Notes: generated from the letters alone by a model not told the origin. Shown: positions 1-6,037, counted from the stretch's first letter. The stretch: 7,713 bases of DNA from DATHSN01 sp035464115 (GCA_035464115.1 DATHSN010000182.1:1-7713); one strand, 5' to 3'. Translations and numbers: made by a program.

Positions 1-1103
1 CCGACGCCGAGCCGCACCTCGCCCCTGGCGCCGACCACGCCGACGCCGACCACGCCGGTCATGTCGACACCGACCACGCCGACCACGCCGACGACACCGG
101 CCACGCCGGCCACGCCGGCCACGCCGGCCACGCCGACGACACCGGCGACGCTCCTGCCGACGACGTCCGCACCGACACCGGTCCCGCCCCGGTCGCCACC
201 GCCGCTCCCGAGGCCGACGCCGAGGGTGCGCCGGCACCGCCCGGGCCGGAGGCGGTCGAGGCCGATCCCCAGGTGGTGGCCAGCGCGGCGACGCTCGAGG
301 CGGCGCGCGCCGCGCTCGAGCAGGGCCGGGCCGACGTCGCCGCCGCCGAGGCCGCGCTGACGGCCGCGGCGGAACGGGTCGCCGAGCTCGAGTCGGTGGC
401 GCCCGTGGCCGACCTGGCGCTCACCGAGCTCGAGGACGACGCCGACCGCCTCGACGCCGCCATCACCGCGCTGGAGCGCGAGATCGAGCTGGTCGAGGCC
501 GAGTCGAGCGGGCGGACCGCGTCACCGAACGGGTCGTCGGCCGGGGCCGTCGCTCGCCCCGACGGGTCCGACCCCGAGGCGTCCGAGCCCGAGGCGCCGG
601 TCGACCCGCCCGACCTCGACGACGACCCGACGGTGGTGGCCGCCCGCCGCGCGCTCGATGCCGCCGCAGCCCGGCTGGAGCGCCATCGCGCCGCCATGGT
701 GGCGGTCGATCGGGCCCACGCCGACCTCGAGCGTGGCCGCCTCGACGAGCGGACCGCGCTCGATGCGCTGGCCGCCGCCGAGACCGAGCGCGACGCGGTG
801 GTGGCCGTCGCCGACGTGGCGTGGTCCGACGACCGCGACCTCGAGCGCGTCGAGTGGTGGCTGCTCGCGCGCAGCTCGGCCCTGCGAGCCGTGTCGGTGG
901 CCGGCTCGGCGCCGCTGGTGCTCGACGACGTGTTCCGCGGCCTGCCCGATGACGAGGTCGAGCGACTCGCCGTCGCCCTGACCCGGGTGTCGGAGGCCGT
1001 GCAGGTGATCTACGTGGGGGAGCCCCCGGCGCTCGTCGACTGGGTCGACCGGCGTGGCCTGGCCGTCGGCGCGGTCGTCCGACCGGGCGCGAGCGAGGCC
1101 TGA
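1..1103 (+). CDS. SMC/RecN/YhaN-like coiled-coil ATPase, C-terminal part (5' end outside window)
   Basis: The reading frame is open from base 3 to the TGA at 1101-1103, giving 366 visible residues, so the N-terminus lies upstream. Visible parts in order are a His-rich (D/G)HA repeat (about residues 11-49), an Ala/Pro/Glu-rich linker, two long Ala/Glu/Arg/Leu coiled-coil stretches (about 90-165 and 205-265) split by an acidic Pro-rich spacer, and a C-terminal segment with a Walker-B-like strand PLVLDDVF (Asp pair near residues 308-309), a D-loop-like GLPDDEVERL and a strand VQVIYVG. That order matches the C-terminal half of SMC, RecN, SbcC or YhaN ATPases. The usual catalytic Glu after the Walker-B Asp is not obvious, and no clear LSGGQ signature precedes it. 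A Walker A would lie outside the window. This suggests a DNA-repair or chromosome-maintenance type protein, possibly degenerate. The exact function is not recognised. Confidence 0.7.
   Translation, partial: DAEPHLAPGADHADADHAGHVDTDHADHADDTGHAGHAGHAGHADDTGDAPADDVRTDTGPAPVATAAPEADAEGAPAPPGPEAVEADPQVVASAATLEAARAALEQGRADVAAAEAALTAAAERVAELESVAPVADLALTELEDDADRLDAAITALEREIELVEAESSGRTASPNGSSAGAVARPDGSDPEASEPEAPVDPPDLDDDPTVVAARRALDAAAARLERHRAAMVAVDRAHADLERGRLDERTALDALAAAETERDAVVAVADVAWSDDRDLERVEWWLLARSSALRAVSVAGSAPLVLDDVFRGLPDDEVERLAVALTRVSEAVQVIYVGEPPALVDWVDRRGLAVGAVVRPGASEA
33..149 (+). repeat. Short tandem repeat encoding His-rich (D/G)HA tripeptides
   Basis: Nine-base units of the form ggccacgcc occur four times in perfect tandem at 99-134. 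They are preceded by several gaccacgcc units between 33 and 89. In the ATPase frame they encode GHA and DHA tripeptides, giving about nine His within some 40 residues. The repeat is in frame, so unit gain or loss would keep the gene open. His-rich repeats can bind metal, but nothing here proves it. Confidence 0.75.
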
Positions 1104-1159
1104 ACCCGGCCGCGGGGGCCCGCTGACGGCCTCCTGACGCCGGGGGTCCGCGGTGGGCC

Positions 1160-1165
1160 TACGAT
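1160..1165 (+). promoter_or_regulatory. Candidate -10 box (TACGAT) of the baeRF-like gene
   Basis: TACGAT fits the actinobacterial TAnnnT -10 pattern and lies 26 bases before the GTG at 1192. Transcription would start near 1172 and leave a leader of about 20 bases that still contains the ribosome site. No convincing -35 is visible at 17-18 bases. The box lies inside any upstream-extended reading of the gene, which argues against the earlier GTG at 1153. Confidence 0.4.
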
Positions 1166-1182
1166 CGGGTCACCCGAGCCGT

Positions 1183-1188
1183 GGAGGT
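1183..1188 (+). promoter_or_regulatory. Ribosome binding site deciding the GTG start at 1192
   Basis: GGAGGT is a near-perfect Shine-Dalgarno sequence four bases before the GTG at 1192. It is the clearest ribosome site in the window and selects this start over the in-frame GTG at 1153. Confidence 0.6.
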
Positions 1189-1191
1189 GCC

Positions 1192-2304
1192 GTGTCCGTC
1201 ATCACCGCCGACGTCGTCCGTTCTCTCGCCGCCTTCGACAGCGGCGGGGCACCGGTCACCACCTGCTACCTCGACGTCGACGGGCGACGACGGGTCAGGG
1301 CGGTCGATGTGGAGCGGGGGCTCGAGCACCTGGTGCGGGTGGCGTCGGAGCGGGCCGTCGACGGCTCGGTCGCCGAGGATCTGCGTCGGATCACCCGCTA
1401 CGTCGAGCAGGACTTCGAGCGGGGCCAGGCGCGTGGTCTGGCGGTGTTCGCGTGCTCCGATCGCGACTGGCTCGAGGCGGTGCCGCTGCCGCTGCCGGTC
1501 AGCGACCGCATCGTCGTCGGCACGGCGCCCGCCGTGGGACCCCTCGAAGCGGTGGTCGAGGAGCTGCGCCCGATCGCGGTGCTGCTCGCCGATCGTCAGC
1601 GGGCGCGCCTGTTCCTGTTCGAGACCGGTGAGCTCGTCGAGCGCACCGAGATGCTCGACGAGCTGCCCCGTCACTACGACGAGCGCGGGCAGTCGGCGCG
1701 GGGTGAGGTGAGCCCCCACACCGACGAGCTGGCGTCGCAGCACCTGCGCCACGCCGCCAAGGTGGCGTTCGAGTCGTTGCGCGACCGTGGCGAGGCACGG
1801 CTCGCCATCGCCGGGCCGGCCGAGAGCCTCACCGAGGTCGAGTCGGCGCTGCACCCCTACCTCCGTGAGCGCCTGGTCGGGCGGCTGGCGCTCGCGGTGG
1901 CGGCGAGCGAGGCCGACATCCGCGACGCCGTGCTCGACCTCGAGGCCCGCCTCGAGCGCGAGCGCGAGGCCGAGCTGGTCGCCCGCCTCCGCGACGCGGT
2001 CGGGTCGGGGCGGCGCGGCGTCGCCGGGCTGGCCGACACCTTGCGCGCGCTCAACGAGCGCCGGGTCGACCGCCTCATCGTGTCCGACGGCTTCGCGGTC
2101 AACGGTTGGCGCTGCGGTGAGTGCACGGCGCTCGCCGCGGTGGGTCGCCGCTGTCCGGTGTGCACCGCGGAGATGGCGGCGGTCGACGATGTCGTCGCCG
2201 AGGCCATCCACAGCGCCATGGCCCAGTCGTGCCGGGTCGACGTGTGCGTCGGCAACGCCGATCTCGACGTGGCCGGCCGCATCGGCGGGCTCCTCCGGTT
2301 CTGA
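1192..2304 (+). CDS. Bacterial eRF1-like release-factor family protein (baeRF/Vms1-like), with zinc ribbon
   Basis: The protein has 370 residues starting at a GTG behind GGAGGT. An N-terminal alpha/beta region (about 1-120) contains TTCYLDVDGR. A central domain starts near PIAVLLADRQRARLFLF (about 127) and carries ERGQSA at 164-169, followed by a helix with HLRHAAKVAFE. This resembles the eRF1 domain-2 arrangement, where a GGQ loop precedes a long helix, with Arg165 replacing the first Gly. The C-terminal domain (about 275-370) resembles the L7Ae-like eRF1 domain 3, with CxxC-x9-CxxC at Cys308, 311, 321 and 324. Known relatives are bacterial archaeo-eukaryotic release-factor homologues and Vms1-type peptidyl-tRNA hydrolases. 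A role in ribosome rescue or translation stress is inferred, acting in the cytoplasm. The gene overlaps the following glucokinase gene. Family-level confidence is moderate and the subfamily number is uncertain. Confidence 0.68.
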   Translation: MSVITADVVRSLAAFDSGGAPVTTCYLDVDGRRRVRAVDVERGLEHLVRVASERAVDGSVAEDLRRITRYVEQDFERGQARGLAVFACSDRDWLEAVPLPLPVSDRIVVGTAPAVGPLEAVVEELRPIAVLLADRQRARLFLFETGELVERTEMLDELPRHYDERGQSARGEVSPHTDELASQHLRHAAKVAFESLRDRGEARLAIAGPAESLTEVESALHPYLRERLVGRLALAVAASEADIRDAVLDLEARLEREREAELVARLRDAVGSGRRGVAGLADTLRALNERRVDRLIVSDGFAVNGWRCGECTALAAVGRRCPVCTAEMAAVDDVVAEAIHSAMAQSCRVDVCVGNADLDVAGRIGGLLRF

Positions 2305-3293
2305 GCGCCACCGCGTCCCCGGTCCCGTCCGCGCCGGTCGCCGTCGGGGTCGACGTCGGGGGCACGAAGATCCTCGGCGTGGTCCTCGACCTCGCCACCC
2401 ACGAGGTGGTGGCCGAGCGACGCGCCCCCACCCCCCGCGGGGGCCAGGCCGTCGTCGACGCGTTGGCGGCGGTGGTGCGCCATCTCGCCGAGGTGGTGGC
2501 GCCCCGCCCGGTGGTGGCGGTCGGCGTGGGCGTGGCCGGGCTCGTCGACCGGGCCGGTTGCTTGCGCTACGGGCCGAACCTGCCGGGCATCGTCGACCTC
2601 GACGTGCGGGGCGACCTCGAGGCCGCGCTCGCACCCGACCTCCCCGTGGCCGTCACCGTCGACAACGACGCCACGACCGCCACCTGGGGCGAGGTGGCCC
2701 TCGGCGCCGCCCGTGGCGCCACCGACGCGGTGTTCGTCGCCCTCGGCACGGGCATCGGCGGGGGGGTCGTCATCGGCGGACGGGTGCGACGGGGCGCCCA
2801 CGGCTTCGCCGGGGAGCTGGGCCACGTGGTGGTCGATCCCGACGGGCCCCCGTGCCCGTGCGGTCGGCGGGGCTGCTGGGAGCGCTTCGCGTCGGGGAGC
2901 GGTCTGGCCCGACTGGCTCGCGATGCGGCGACCGCGGGACGAGCCGACGCGGTCATCGCCCTCGCCGGTGGTGATCCCGACGCGGTGCGGGGTGAGCACG
3001 TCACGCTGGCGGCGCGGGCCGGCGACGCCGAGGCCCTGGCGATCATCCGCGACCTGGCCTGGTGGGTGGCGCTCGGTGTGGCTGGCGTCGTCGACGTCCT
3101 CGATCCCGAGGTCGTGGTCATCGGCGGCGGTCTCGTCGTCGACGCCGAGCTGCTGCTCGACGCCGTGCGCGCCGACGTGGCCGAGATGATCGTCGGTGGC
3201 CATCGTCGGGTCCCGCCGCGCATCGTGGCGGCCGAGCTCGGCGACCGGGCCGGGGCCATCGGCGCGGCGCTGCTGGCGGCCGAGCCCGCCTGA
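2301..3293 (+). CDS. glk: ROK-family glucokinase
   Basis: It phosphorylates glucose to glucose-6-phosphate in the cytoplasm, most likely with ATP. From the chosen CTG it has 330 residues, the usual ROK kinase length. Visible motifs are the phosphate loop DVGGTK (18-23), VDNDATTATWGE with catalytic Asp123, a second phosphate loop ALGTGIGGG, the glucose/zinc motif GELGH (Glu172, His175) and the zinc-binding CPCGRRGCWE (Cys185, 187, 192). Near the C-terminus is the adenosine motif VVVIGGG. The CWERFASG stretch resembles actinobacterial GlkA. Between the previous stop and the first motif there is no in-frame ATG, GTG or TTG. CTG at 2301-2303 overlaps the upstream TGA as CTGA and gives a normal N-terminus. 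The alternative GTG at 2244 would add an Arg-rich stretch that is the upstream gene read out of frame. Translational coupling with the baeRF-like gene is likely. Use of another sugar or polyphosphate is possible. Confidence 0.88.
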   Translation: MSATASPVPSAPVAVGVDVGGTKILGVVLDLATHEVVAERRAPTPRGGQAVVDALAAVVRHLAEVVAPRPVVAVGVGVAGLVDRAGCLRYGPNLPGIVDLDVRGDLEAALAPDLPVAVTVDNDATTATWGEVALGAARGATDAVFVALGTGIGGGVVIGGRVRRGAHGFAGELGHVVVDPDGPPCPCGRRGCWERFASGSGLARLARDAATAGRADAVIALAGGDPDAVRGEHVTLAARAGDAEALAIIRDLAWWVALGVAGVVDVLDPEVVVIGGGLVVDAELLLDAVRADVAEMIVGGHRRVPPRIVAAELGDRAGAIGAALLAAEPA

Positions 3294-3296
3294 TCC

Positions 3297-3315
3297 GGCC
3301 GATCCTGGCCGATCC
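3297..3315 (+). repeat. Ten-base-period direct repeat upstream of alaC
   Basis: GGCCGATCC occurs at 3297-3305 and again at 3307-3315, with a 7/9 match at 3288-3296 just before. The copies fall on one helical face and end about 35 bases before the alaC start, where a regulator could act. No regulator is identified, so function is speculation. Confidence 0.3.
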
Positions 3316-3336
3316 GGGGGCCCGGAGTCCCACGGC

Positions 3337-3342
3337 TACCCT
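3337..3342 (+). promoter_or_regulatory. Leaderless -10 box (TACCCT) of alaC
   Basis: TACCCT ends seven bases before the alaC ATG at 3350, so transcription would begin at or next to the A of the start codon. No Shine-Dalgarno sequence precedes the ATG, as expected for a leaderless actinobacterial mRNA. No clear -35 is seen. Confidence 0.5.
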
Positions 3343-3349
3343 GACCCCC

Positions 3350-4522
3350 ATGGAGTTCCGCCGCATCAACGGCCTGCCGCCCTACGTCTTCACGATCATC
3401 AACGATCTGAAGATCCAGTCGCGGCGAGCCGGGCGCGACGTGATCGACCTCGGCTTCGGCAACCCCGACCTGCCGTCGCCCGACGTGGCGGTCGACAAGC
3501 TGGCCGAGGCGGTGCGCAACCCCCGCAACCACCGCTACTCCCAGAGCCGGGGCATCCCCAAGCTGCGCCAGGCCGTCGCCGACCTCTACCAGCGGCGCTT
3601 CGACGTCGAGCTCGACCCCGAGACCGAGGTCATCAACACCATCGGCGCCAAGGAGGGCTTCTCGCACCTCATGTGGGTGCTGCTCGGACCGGGCGACACC
3701 GCGCTGGTGCCCACCCCGTCGTACCCCATCCACATCTGGGGCCCGCTGTTCGCGGGAGCCAACATCAAAGAGGTGCCGCTCGGCACCGGCGACGACTTCT
3801 TCGCGGCGATGGAGGCGGCGTGGGAGTACGCCTGGCCCAAGCCCCGGGTGGCGGTGCTGTCGTTCCCGCACAACCCCACCACCACCTGCGTCGACCTCGA
3901 CTTCTTCGCCAAGGTCGTCGAGTTCGGCCGCGAGCGCGACGTGCTGCTGGTCCACGACCACGCCTACGCCGACCTCGGCTTCGACGGCTACGACCCGCCG
4001 TCGATCCTGCAGGTGCCGGGCGCCAAGGACGTCGCTGTCGAGCTCTACTCGATGACCAAGTCGTTCTCGATGGCCGGTTGGCGGGTGGCGTTCATGGTCG
4101 GCAACCCCGAGGTGGTCGCGGCGCTGGCCAAGCTGAAGTCGTATCTCGACTACGGCACCTTCCAGCCGGTCCAGATCGCGGCCACCGTCACCTTGAACGA
4201 GGCCGTCGACTACCCGTCGGAGGTGCGCGAGATCTACCAGGGCCGCCGCGACGCGCTCATCGACGGGCTCGAGCGCATCGGGTGGTCGGTGCCGCGTCCC
4301 CGCGGCACGATGTTCGCCTGGGCGCCCATCCCCGAGCCGTACCGCGAGATGGGCTCGGTGGAGTTCGCCTCGCACCTGGTCACCGAGGCCGATGTGGCCA
4401 CCGCGCCCGGCATCGGGTTCGGCTCCGGCGGTGAGGGCTTCGTCCGCTTCGCCCTCATCGAGAACGAGCAGCGCATCGGCCAGGCGGTGCGCAACCTGCG
4501 CCGGGCGCTCACCAAGCTGTAG
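3350..4522 (+). CDS. alaC: AlaC-type alanine (glutamate-pyruvate) aminotransferase
   Basis: This is a cytoplasmic, PLP-dependent class I/II aminotransferase of 390 residues, full length. From memory its sequence tracks E. coli AlaC (YfdZ) closely: FRRINGLPPYVF at the start, GFGNPD, HRYSQSRGIPKLR, VINTIGAKEG, PTPSYPIHIWG, HDHAYADLGFDG, QVPGAKDVAVELYSMTKS, then SYLDYGTFQPVQ, PGIGFG and VRFALIEN. The cofactor Lys is K237 in SMTKSFSMAGWR. Asn175, Asp203 and Tyr206 fill the usual PLP-contact positions, and Arg366 in GFVRFALIEN is the expected substrate-carboxylate Arg. It makes alanine from pyruvate and glutamate. The ATG at 3350 is supported by the conserved N-terminus and a -10 box just upstream. 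The gene ends 12 bases before the stop of the convergent tetR gene. LL-diaminopimelate or aspartate aminotransferase activity is a less likely alternative. Confidence 0.9.
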   Translation: MEFRRINGLPPYVFTIINDLKIQSRRAGRDVIDLGFGNPDLPSPDVAVDKLAEAVRNPRNHRYSQSRGIPKLRQAVADLYQRRFDVELDPETEVINTIGAKEGFSHLMWVLLGPGDTALVPTPSYPIHIWGPLFAGANIKEVPLGTGDDFFAAMEAAWEYAWPKPRVAVLSFPHNPTTTCVDLDFFAKVVEFGRERDVLLVHDHAYADLGFDGYDPPSILQVPGAKDVAVELYSMTKSFSMAGWRVAFMVGNPEVVAALAKLKSYLDYGTFQPVQIAATVTLNEAVDYPSEVREIYQGRRDALIDGLERIGWSVPRPRGTMFAWAPIPEPYREMGSVEFASHLVTEADVATAPGIGFGSGGEGFVRFALIENEQRIGQAVRNLRRALTKL

Positions 4523-4534
4523 CCACCGGGCCGG

Positions 4535-5143
4535 TCAGGCCGGGTCGGCTGCCGGCGATCCCGCCAGCAGCGCCTGGCGGCAGAACGCCACGGCCGCATC
4601 GGCGATCTCCTCGGGACACGCGGCGCGCTCGTGCACGAAGGTGCCCCCGAGGTGCGTGGTGACCCCCAAGATGGCGTGGGCGAGCAGCACGGGGTCACCC
4701 TCGCGGATCTGACCGGCGACCATGCCGTCCTTCACGTGGCGGACCAGGTCGGCCACCTTGAGGTCCTGGTTGCGGCGGTAGAGCGGGGCGAACCGCTCGT
4801 CGCCGTGCGCGAACCGGATGATCTCCACCATGTCGGGGTGGGTGGCCTGCCAGTGGATGGTGGCCCGGATCGTCTCCTCGATGCGTCCGACGGGATCGAG
4901 CTGGTCGGCATCGATGCGATGGTGCTGGTCGCGCAGGTCGAGCGCGTCGCTGCGGAGCAGCTCGGCCAACAGCGCGTCCTTGCTGTCGAAGTACCAGTAG
5001 AAGACGCCCTTGCCGACGCCGACGCCGTCGACGATGTCGGCCACCGACGTCTGGTCGAAGCCCTGATCGGCGAACCGCGCCGCGGCGTACGCCATGAGCT
5101 GCTGCTTGCGCTCGCGTCCGCGCTGGGTCATGCGACGGGCCAT
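4535..5143 (-). CDS. TetR/AcrR-family transcriptional regulator
   Basis: The 202-residue protein has a typical TetR N-terminal DNA-binding domain: a first helix RKQQLMAYAAARFADQGFDQ, then TSVADIVDGVGVGKGVFYWYFDSKDALLAELL (about 32-63), which contains the helix-turn-helix and the family hallmark YFDSKDALL. The remaining 140 residues are a helical ligand-binding and dimerisation domain with no recognisable ligand signature. The start is ATG at 5143, nine bases after a TAACAT -10 box. A second in-frame ATG four codons on (MTQRGRER) is possible. It is transcribed divergently from the ACT-domain gene and converges on alaC with only 12 bases between stops. A near-palindrome overlapping its promoter suggests autoregulation, and the ACT gene is the nearest other candidate target. 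The effector is unknown. Confidence 0.9.
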   Translation of the reverse strand: MARRMTQRGRERKQQLMAYAAARFADQGFDQTSVADIVDGVGVGKGVFYWYFDSKDALLAELLRSDALDLRDQHHRIDADQLDPVGRIEETIRATIHWQATHPDMVEIIRFAHGDERFAPLYRRNQDLKVADLVRHVKDGMVAGQIREGDPVLLAHAILGVTTHLGGTFVHERAACPEEIADAAVAFCRQALLAGSPAADPA

Positions 5144-5152
5144 CGGGCGGCG

Positions 5153-5158
5153 ATGTTA
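5153..5158 (-). promoter_or_regulatory. Candidate -10 box (TAACAT) of tetR
   Basis: On the minus strand TAACAT ends nine bases before the tetR ATG, so the transcript would be leaderless or nearly so. No Shine-Dalgarno sequence is seen before the ATG. Confidence 0.45.
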
Positions 5159-5168
5159 CCAGCCGGTA
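5157..5168. promoter_or_regulatory. Candidate TetR operator overlapping the tetR promoter
   Basis: TACCAGCCGGTA matches its own reverse complement at 10 of 12 positions, with perfect TACC/GGTA arms. It overlaps the tetR -10 box by two bases and covers the spacer upstream of it. This is a typical place for an autoregulatory TetR-family site. Binding by this particular regulator is inference. Confidence 0.4.
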
Positions 5169-5180
5169 GGTTCCGCTGTG

Positions 5181-5208
5181 TGACCGATGCCTCACGCTGC
5201 GTCGGTCA
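5181..5208. repeat. Ten-bp inverted repeat in the tetR/ACT divergent gap
   Basis: TGACCGATGC at 5181-5190 pairs with GCGTCGGTCA at 5199-5208 in 9 of 10 positions, plus one G-T wobble, around an eight-base loop CTCACGCT. It lies upstream of the ACT -10 box and upstream of the tetR promoter, so a DNA-level operator is more likely than an mRNA structure of either gene. No T-run follows, so it is a poor terminator. Confidence 0.55.
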
Positions 5209-5263
5209 GCACCTGGCAACCGACGTGTTCGCCGACCGAAACCGGCCGTTCACGCACCGCTCG

Positions 5264-5269
5264 TAGCCT
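5264..5269 (+). promoter_or_regulatory. Leaderless -10 box (TAGCCT) of the ACT-domain gene
   Basis: TAGCCT ends seven bases before the ATG at 5277, the same spacing as at alaC, with no Shine-Dalgarno sequence. This favours ATG 5277 over an in-frame ATG at 5187 that would extend the protein through the intergenic region. Confidence 0.5.
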
Positions 5270-5276
5270 CCCGGCC

Positions 5277-5966
5277 ATGGAGACGTACGTCGTTCGCCTG
5301 TGGGTCAGCGATCGTCCGGGCGCGCTCGGCGCGGTCGCCAGCAGCATCGGCGCCGCCGGCGGCGACGTGGTGGGCATCGAGATCCTCGAGCGCGGCGCCG
5401 GGCGGGCCATCGACGAGCTGGTGGTCGAGCTGCCCGGTCCCGAGCACGTCGACCGGCTCGTCGCCGAGATCTCCGCGGTCGAGGGCGTCGACGTCGAGTT
5501 CGTGGCGCCGGTGGCCGGCGCCGTCCACGACCCCCGCCTCGACGCCCTCGAGACGGCGGCGATCCTGGTGGGGGCGGCCACCCCCGACGAGCTCCTGGAG
5601 GCGCTGGTGGCCCACAGCGCCCGCACGATCGGCGCCGCCTGGGCGGCGGTGGTCGATCTCGAGGAGGGCGAGGTGTGGGCGGCGACGCCGACCGCGCCCG
5701 ACGGCTCGTGGCTCTCGGCGTTCGTCGAGGGCACCCGCATGCTGTCGGTCCTCGACGGTGGCGGCCCGAGCGACGTGGCGTGGGCCCCGATGCCCGCGAG
5801 CGGGGTCGCCCTGGTGCTCGGGCGCGACGGCACCGCGTTCCGGGCCCTCGAGCGGCGCCACGTCGCCGCCCTGGCCCGCATCGCCGACACCCGGTTTCGC
5901 GACCTGACCCGACGCCGGTCGCGGGGTCTGCACCCGAGCATGACCAGCACCCACGGGCTGTCCTAG
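5277..5966 (+). CDS. ACT-domain protein with GAF-like C-terminal half
   Basis: The 229-residue protein begins with an ACT domain (about 1-75): strand TYVVRLWV, then the ligand-loop motif DRPGALGAV (12-20), a helix, IEILERGAG and DELVVELP. ACT domains bind amino acids and act as allosteric sensors. A linker (about 76-95) leads to a second alpha/beta region (about 95-215) beginning LETAAILVGAATPDELLEALVAHS, with strands WAAVVDLEEGEVWAA and GVALVLGRDG and a terminal helix. Its pattern resembles a GAF sensory domain, but I cannot confirm this. No catalytic domain is visible, so it may be a stand-alone amino-acid sensor; this is inference. It is divergent from tetR. Its last eight codons lie inside a 24-base element repeated at 7011-7034. 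Confidence 0.75.
   Translation: METYVVRLWVSDRPGALGAVASSIGAAGGDVVGIEILERGAGRAIDELVVELPGPEHVDRLVAEISAVEGVDVEFVAPVAGAVHDPRLDALETAAILVGAATPDELLEALVAHSARTIGAAWAAVVDLEEGEVWAATPTAPDGSWLSAFVEGTRMLSVLDGGGPSDVAWAPMPASGVALVLGRDGTAFRALERRHVAALARIADTRFRDLTRRRSRGLHPSMTSTHGLS
5941..5964 (+). repeat. Copy 1 of a 24-base flanking hairpin repeat
   Basis: This copy starts TGACCAG and ends CTGTCCT, and matches 7011-7034 at 22 of 24 positions in the same orientation. It contains CAGC-ACCCACGG-GCTG (stem 5945-5948 with 5957-5960). It encodes the last residues of the ACT protein and ends at the first base of that gene's stop codon. CTGTCC at 5958-5963 also pairs with GGACAG at 5980-5985, a possible weak terminator. 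Confidence 0.7.
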
Positions 5967-5987
5967 AGGCGAGCCGACCGGACAGAT

Positions 5988-6037
5988 CACACCGGGGCGG
6001 CGCGCTGGTGTGGGATGAGCGTGGCACACTCGTGGCA
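5988..6037 (+). promoter_or_regulatory. Candidate promoter/operator of the toxin-antitoxin operon
   Basis: CACACC (5988-5993) is repeated inverted as GGTGTG (6007-6012). CGTGGCA occurs twice with an 11-base period at 6020-6026 and 6031-6037, the second copy running into the antitoxin ATG. A weak -10-like CACACT (6025-6030) ends six bases before the ATG, and there is no Shine-Dalgarno sequence. Antitoxins of this type usually repress their own promoter at such repeats, but which repeat is bound here is not known. Confidence 0.35.

Noticed and set aside
99..134. CRISPR-like array
   Set aside because: The units are 9 bases, in perfect tandem without spacers and in coding frame, so this is a coding minisatellite.
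61..360. Plus-strand frame encoding a TTP/ATP-rich peptide
   Set aside because: It is the 9-base repeat read in the wrong frame. The frame ending at 1103 is open from the window edge and gives coiled coil and a Walker-B region.
1112..1123. Terminator hairpin GCGGG/CCCGC after the ATPase gene
   Set aside because: The loop would be only two bases and there is no T-run, so it is likely a chance of GC-rich sequence.
1153..1191. Upstream GTG start for the baeRF-like gene
   Set aside because: A strong GGAGGT sits just before GTG 1192 and a -10 box lies inside the extension.
1159..2634. Long minus-strand open frame opposite the baeRF-like and glucokinase genes
   Set aside because: It is an antisense shadow typical of GC-rich DNA, low in recognisable motifs, while both plus-strand genes there have clear family motifs.
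2567..4375. 602-codon minus-strand open frame opposite glucokinase and alaC
   Set aside because: Its sequence is Arg/His/Gly-rich with no domain signal and covers two strongly identified enzymes on the other strand.
4515..4560. Terminator between convergent alaC and tetR
   Set aside because: Only short GGCC self-pairing and a direct CCGGG repeat are visible. No stem of convincing length and no T-run.
5187..5276. N-terminal extension of the ACT-domain protein from ATG 5187
   Set aside because: It would translate the divergent regulatory region including part of the inverted repeat. ACT domains normally start at the first strand, as given by ATG 5277.
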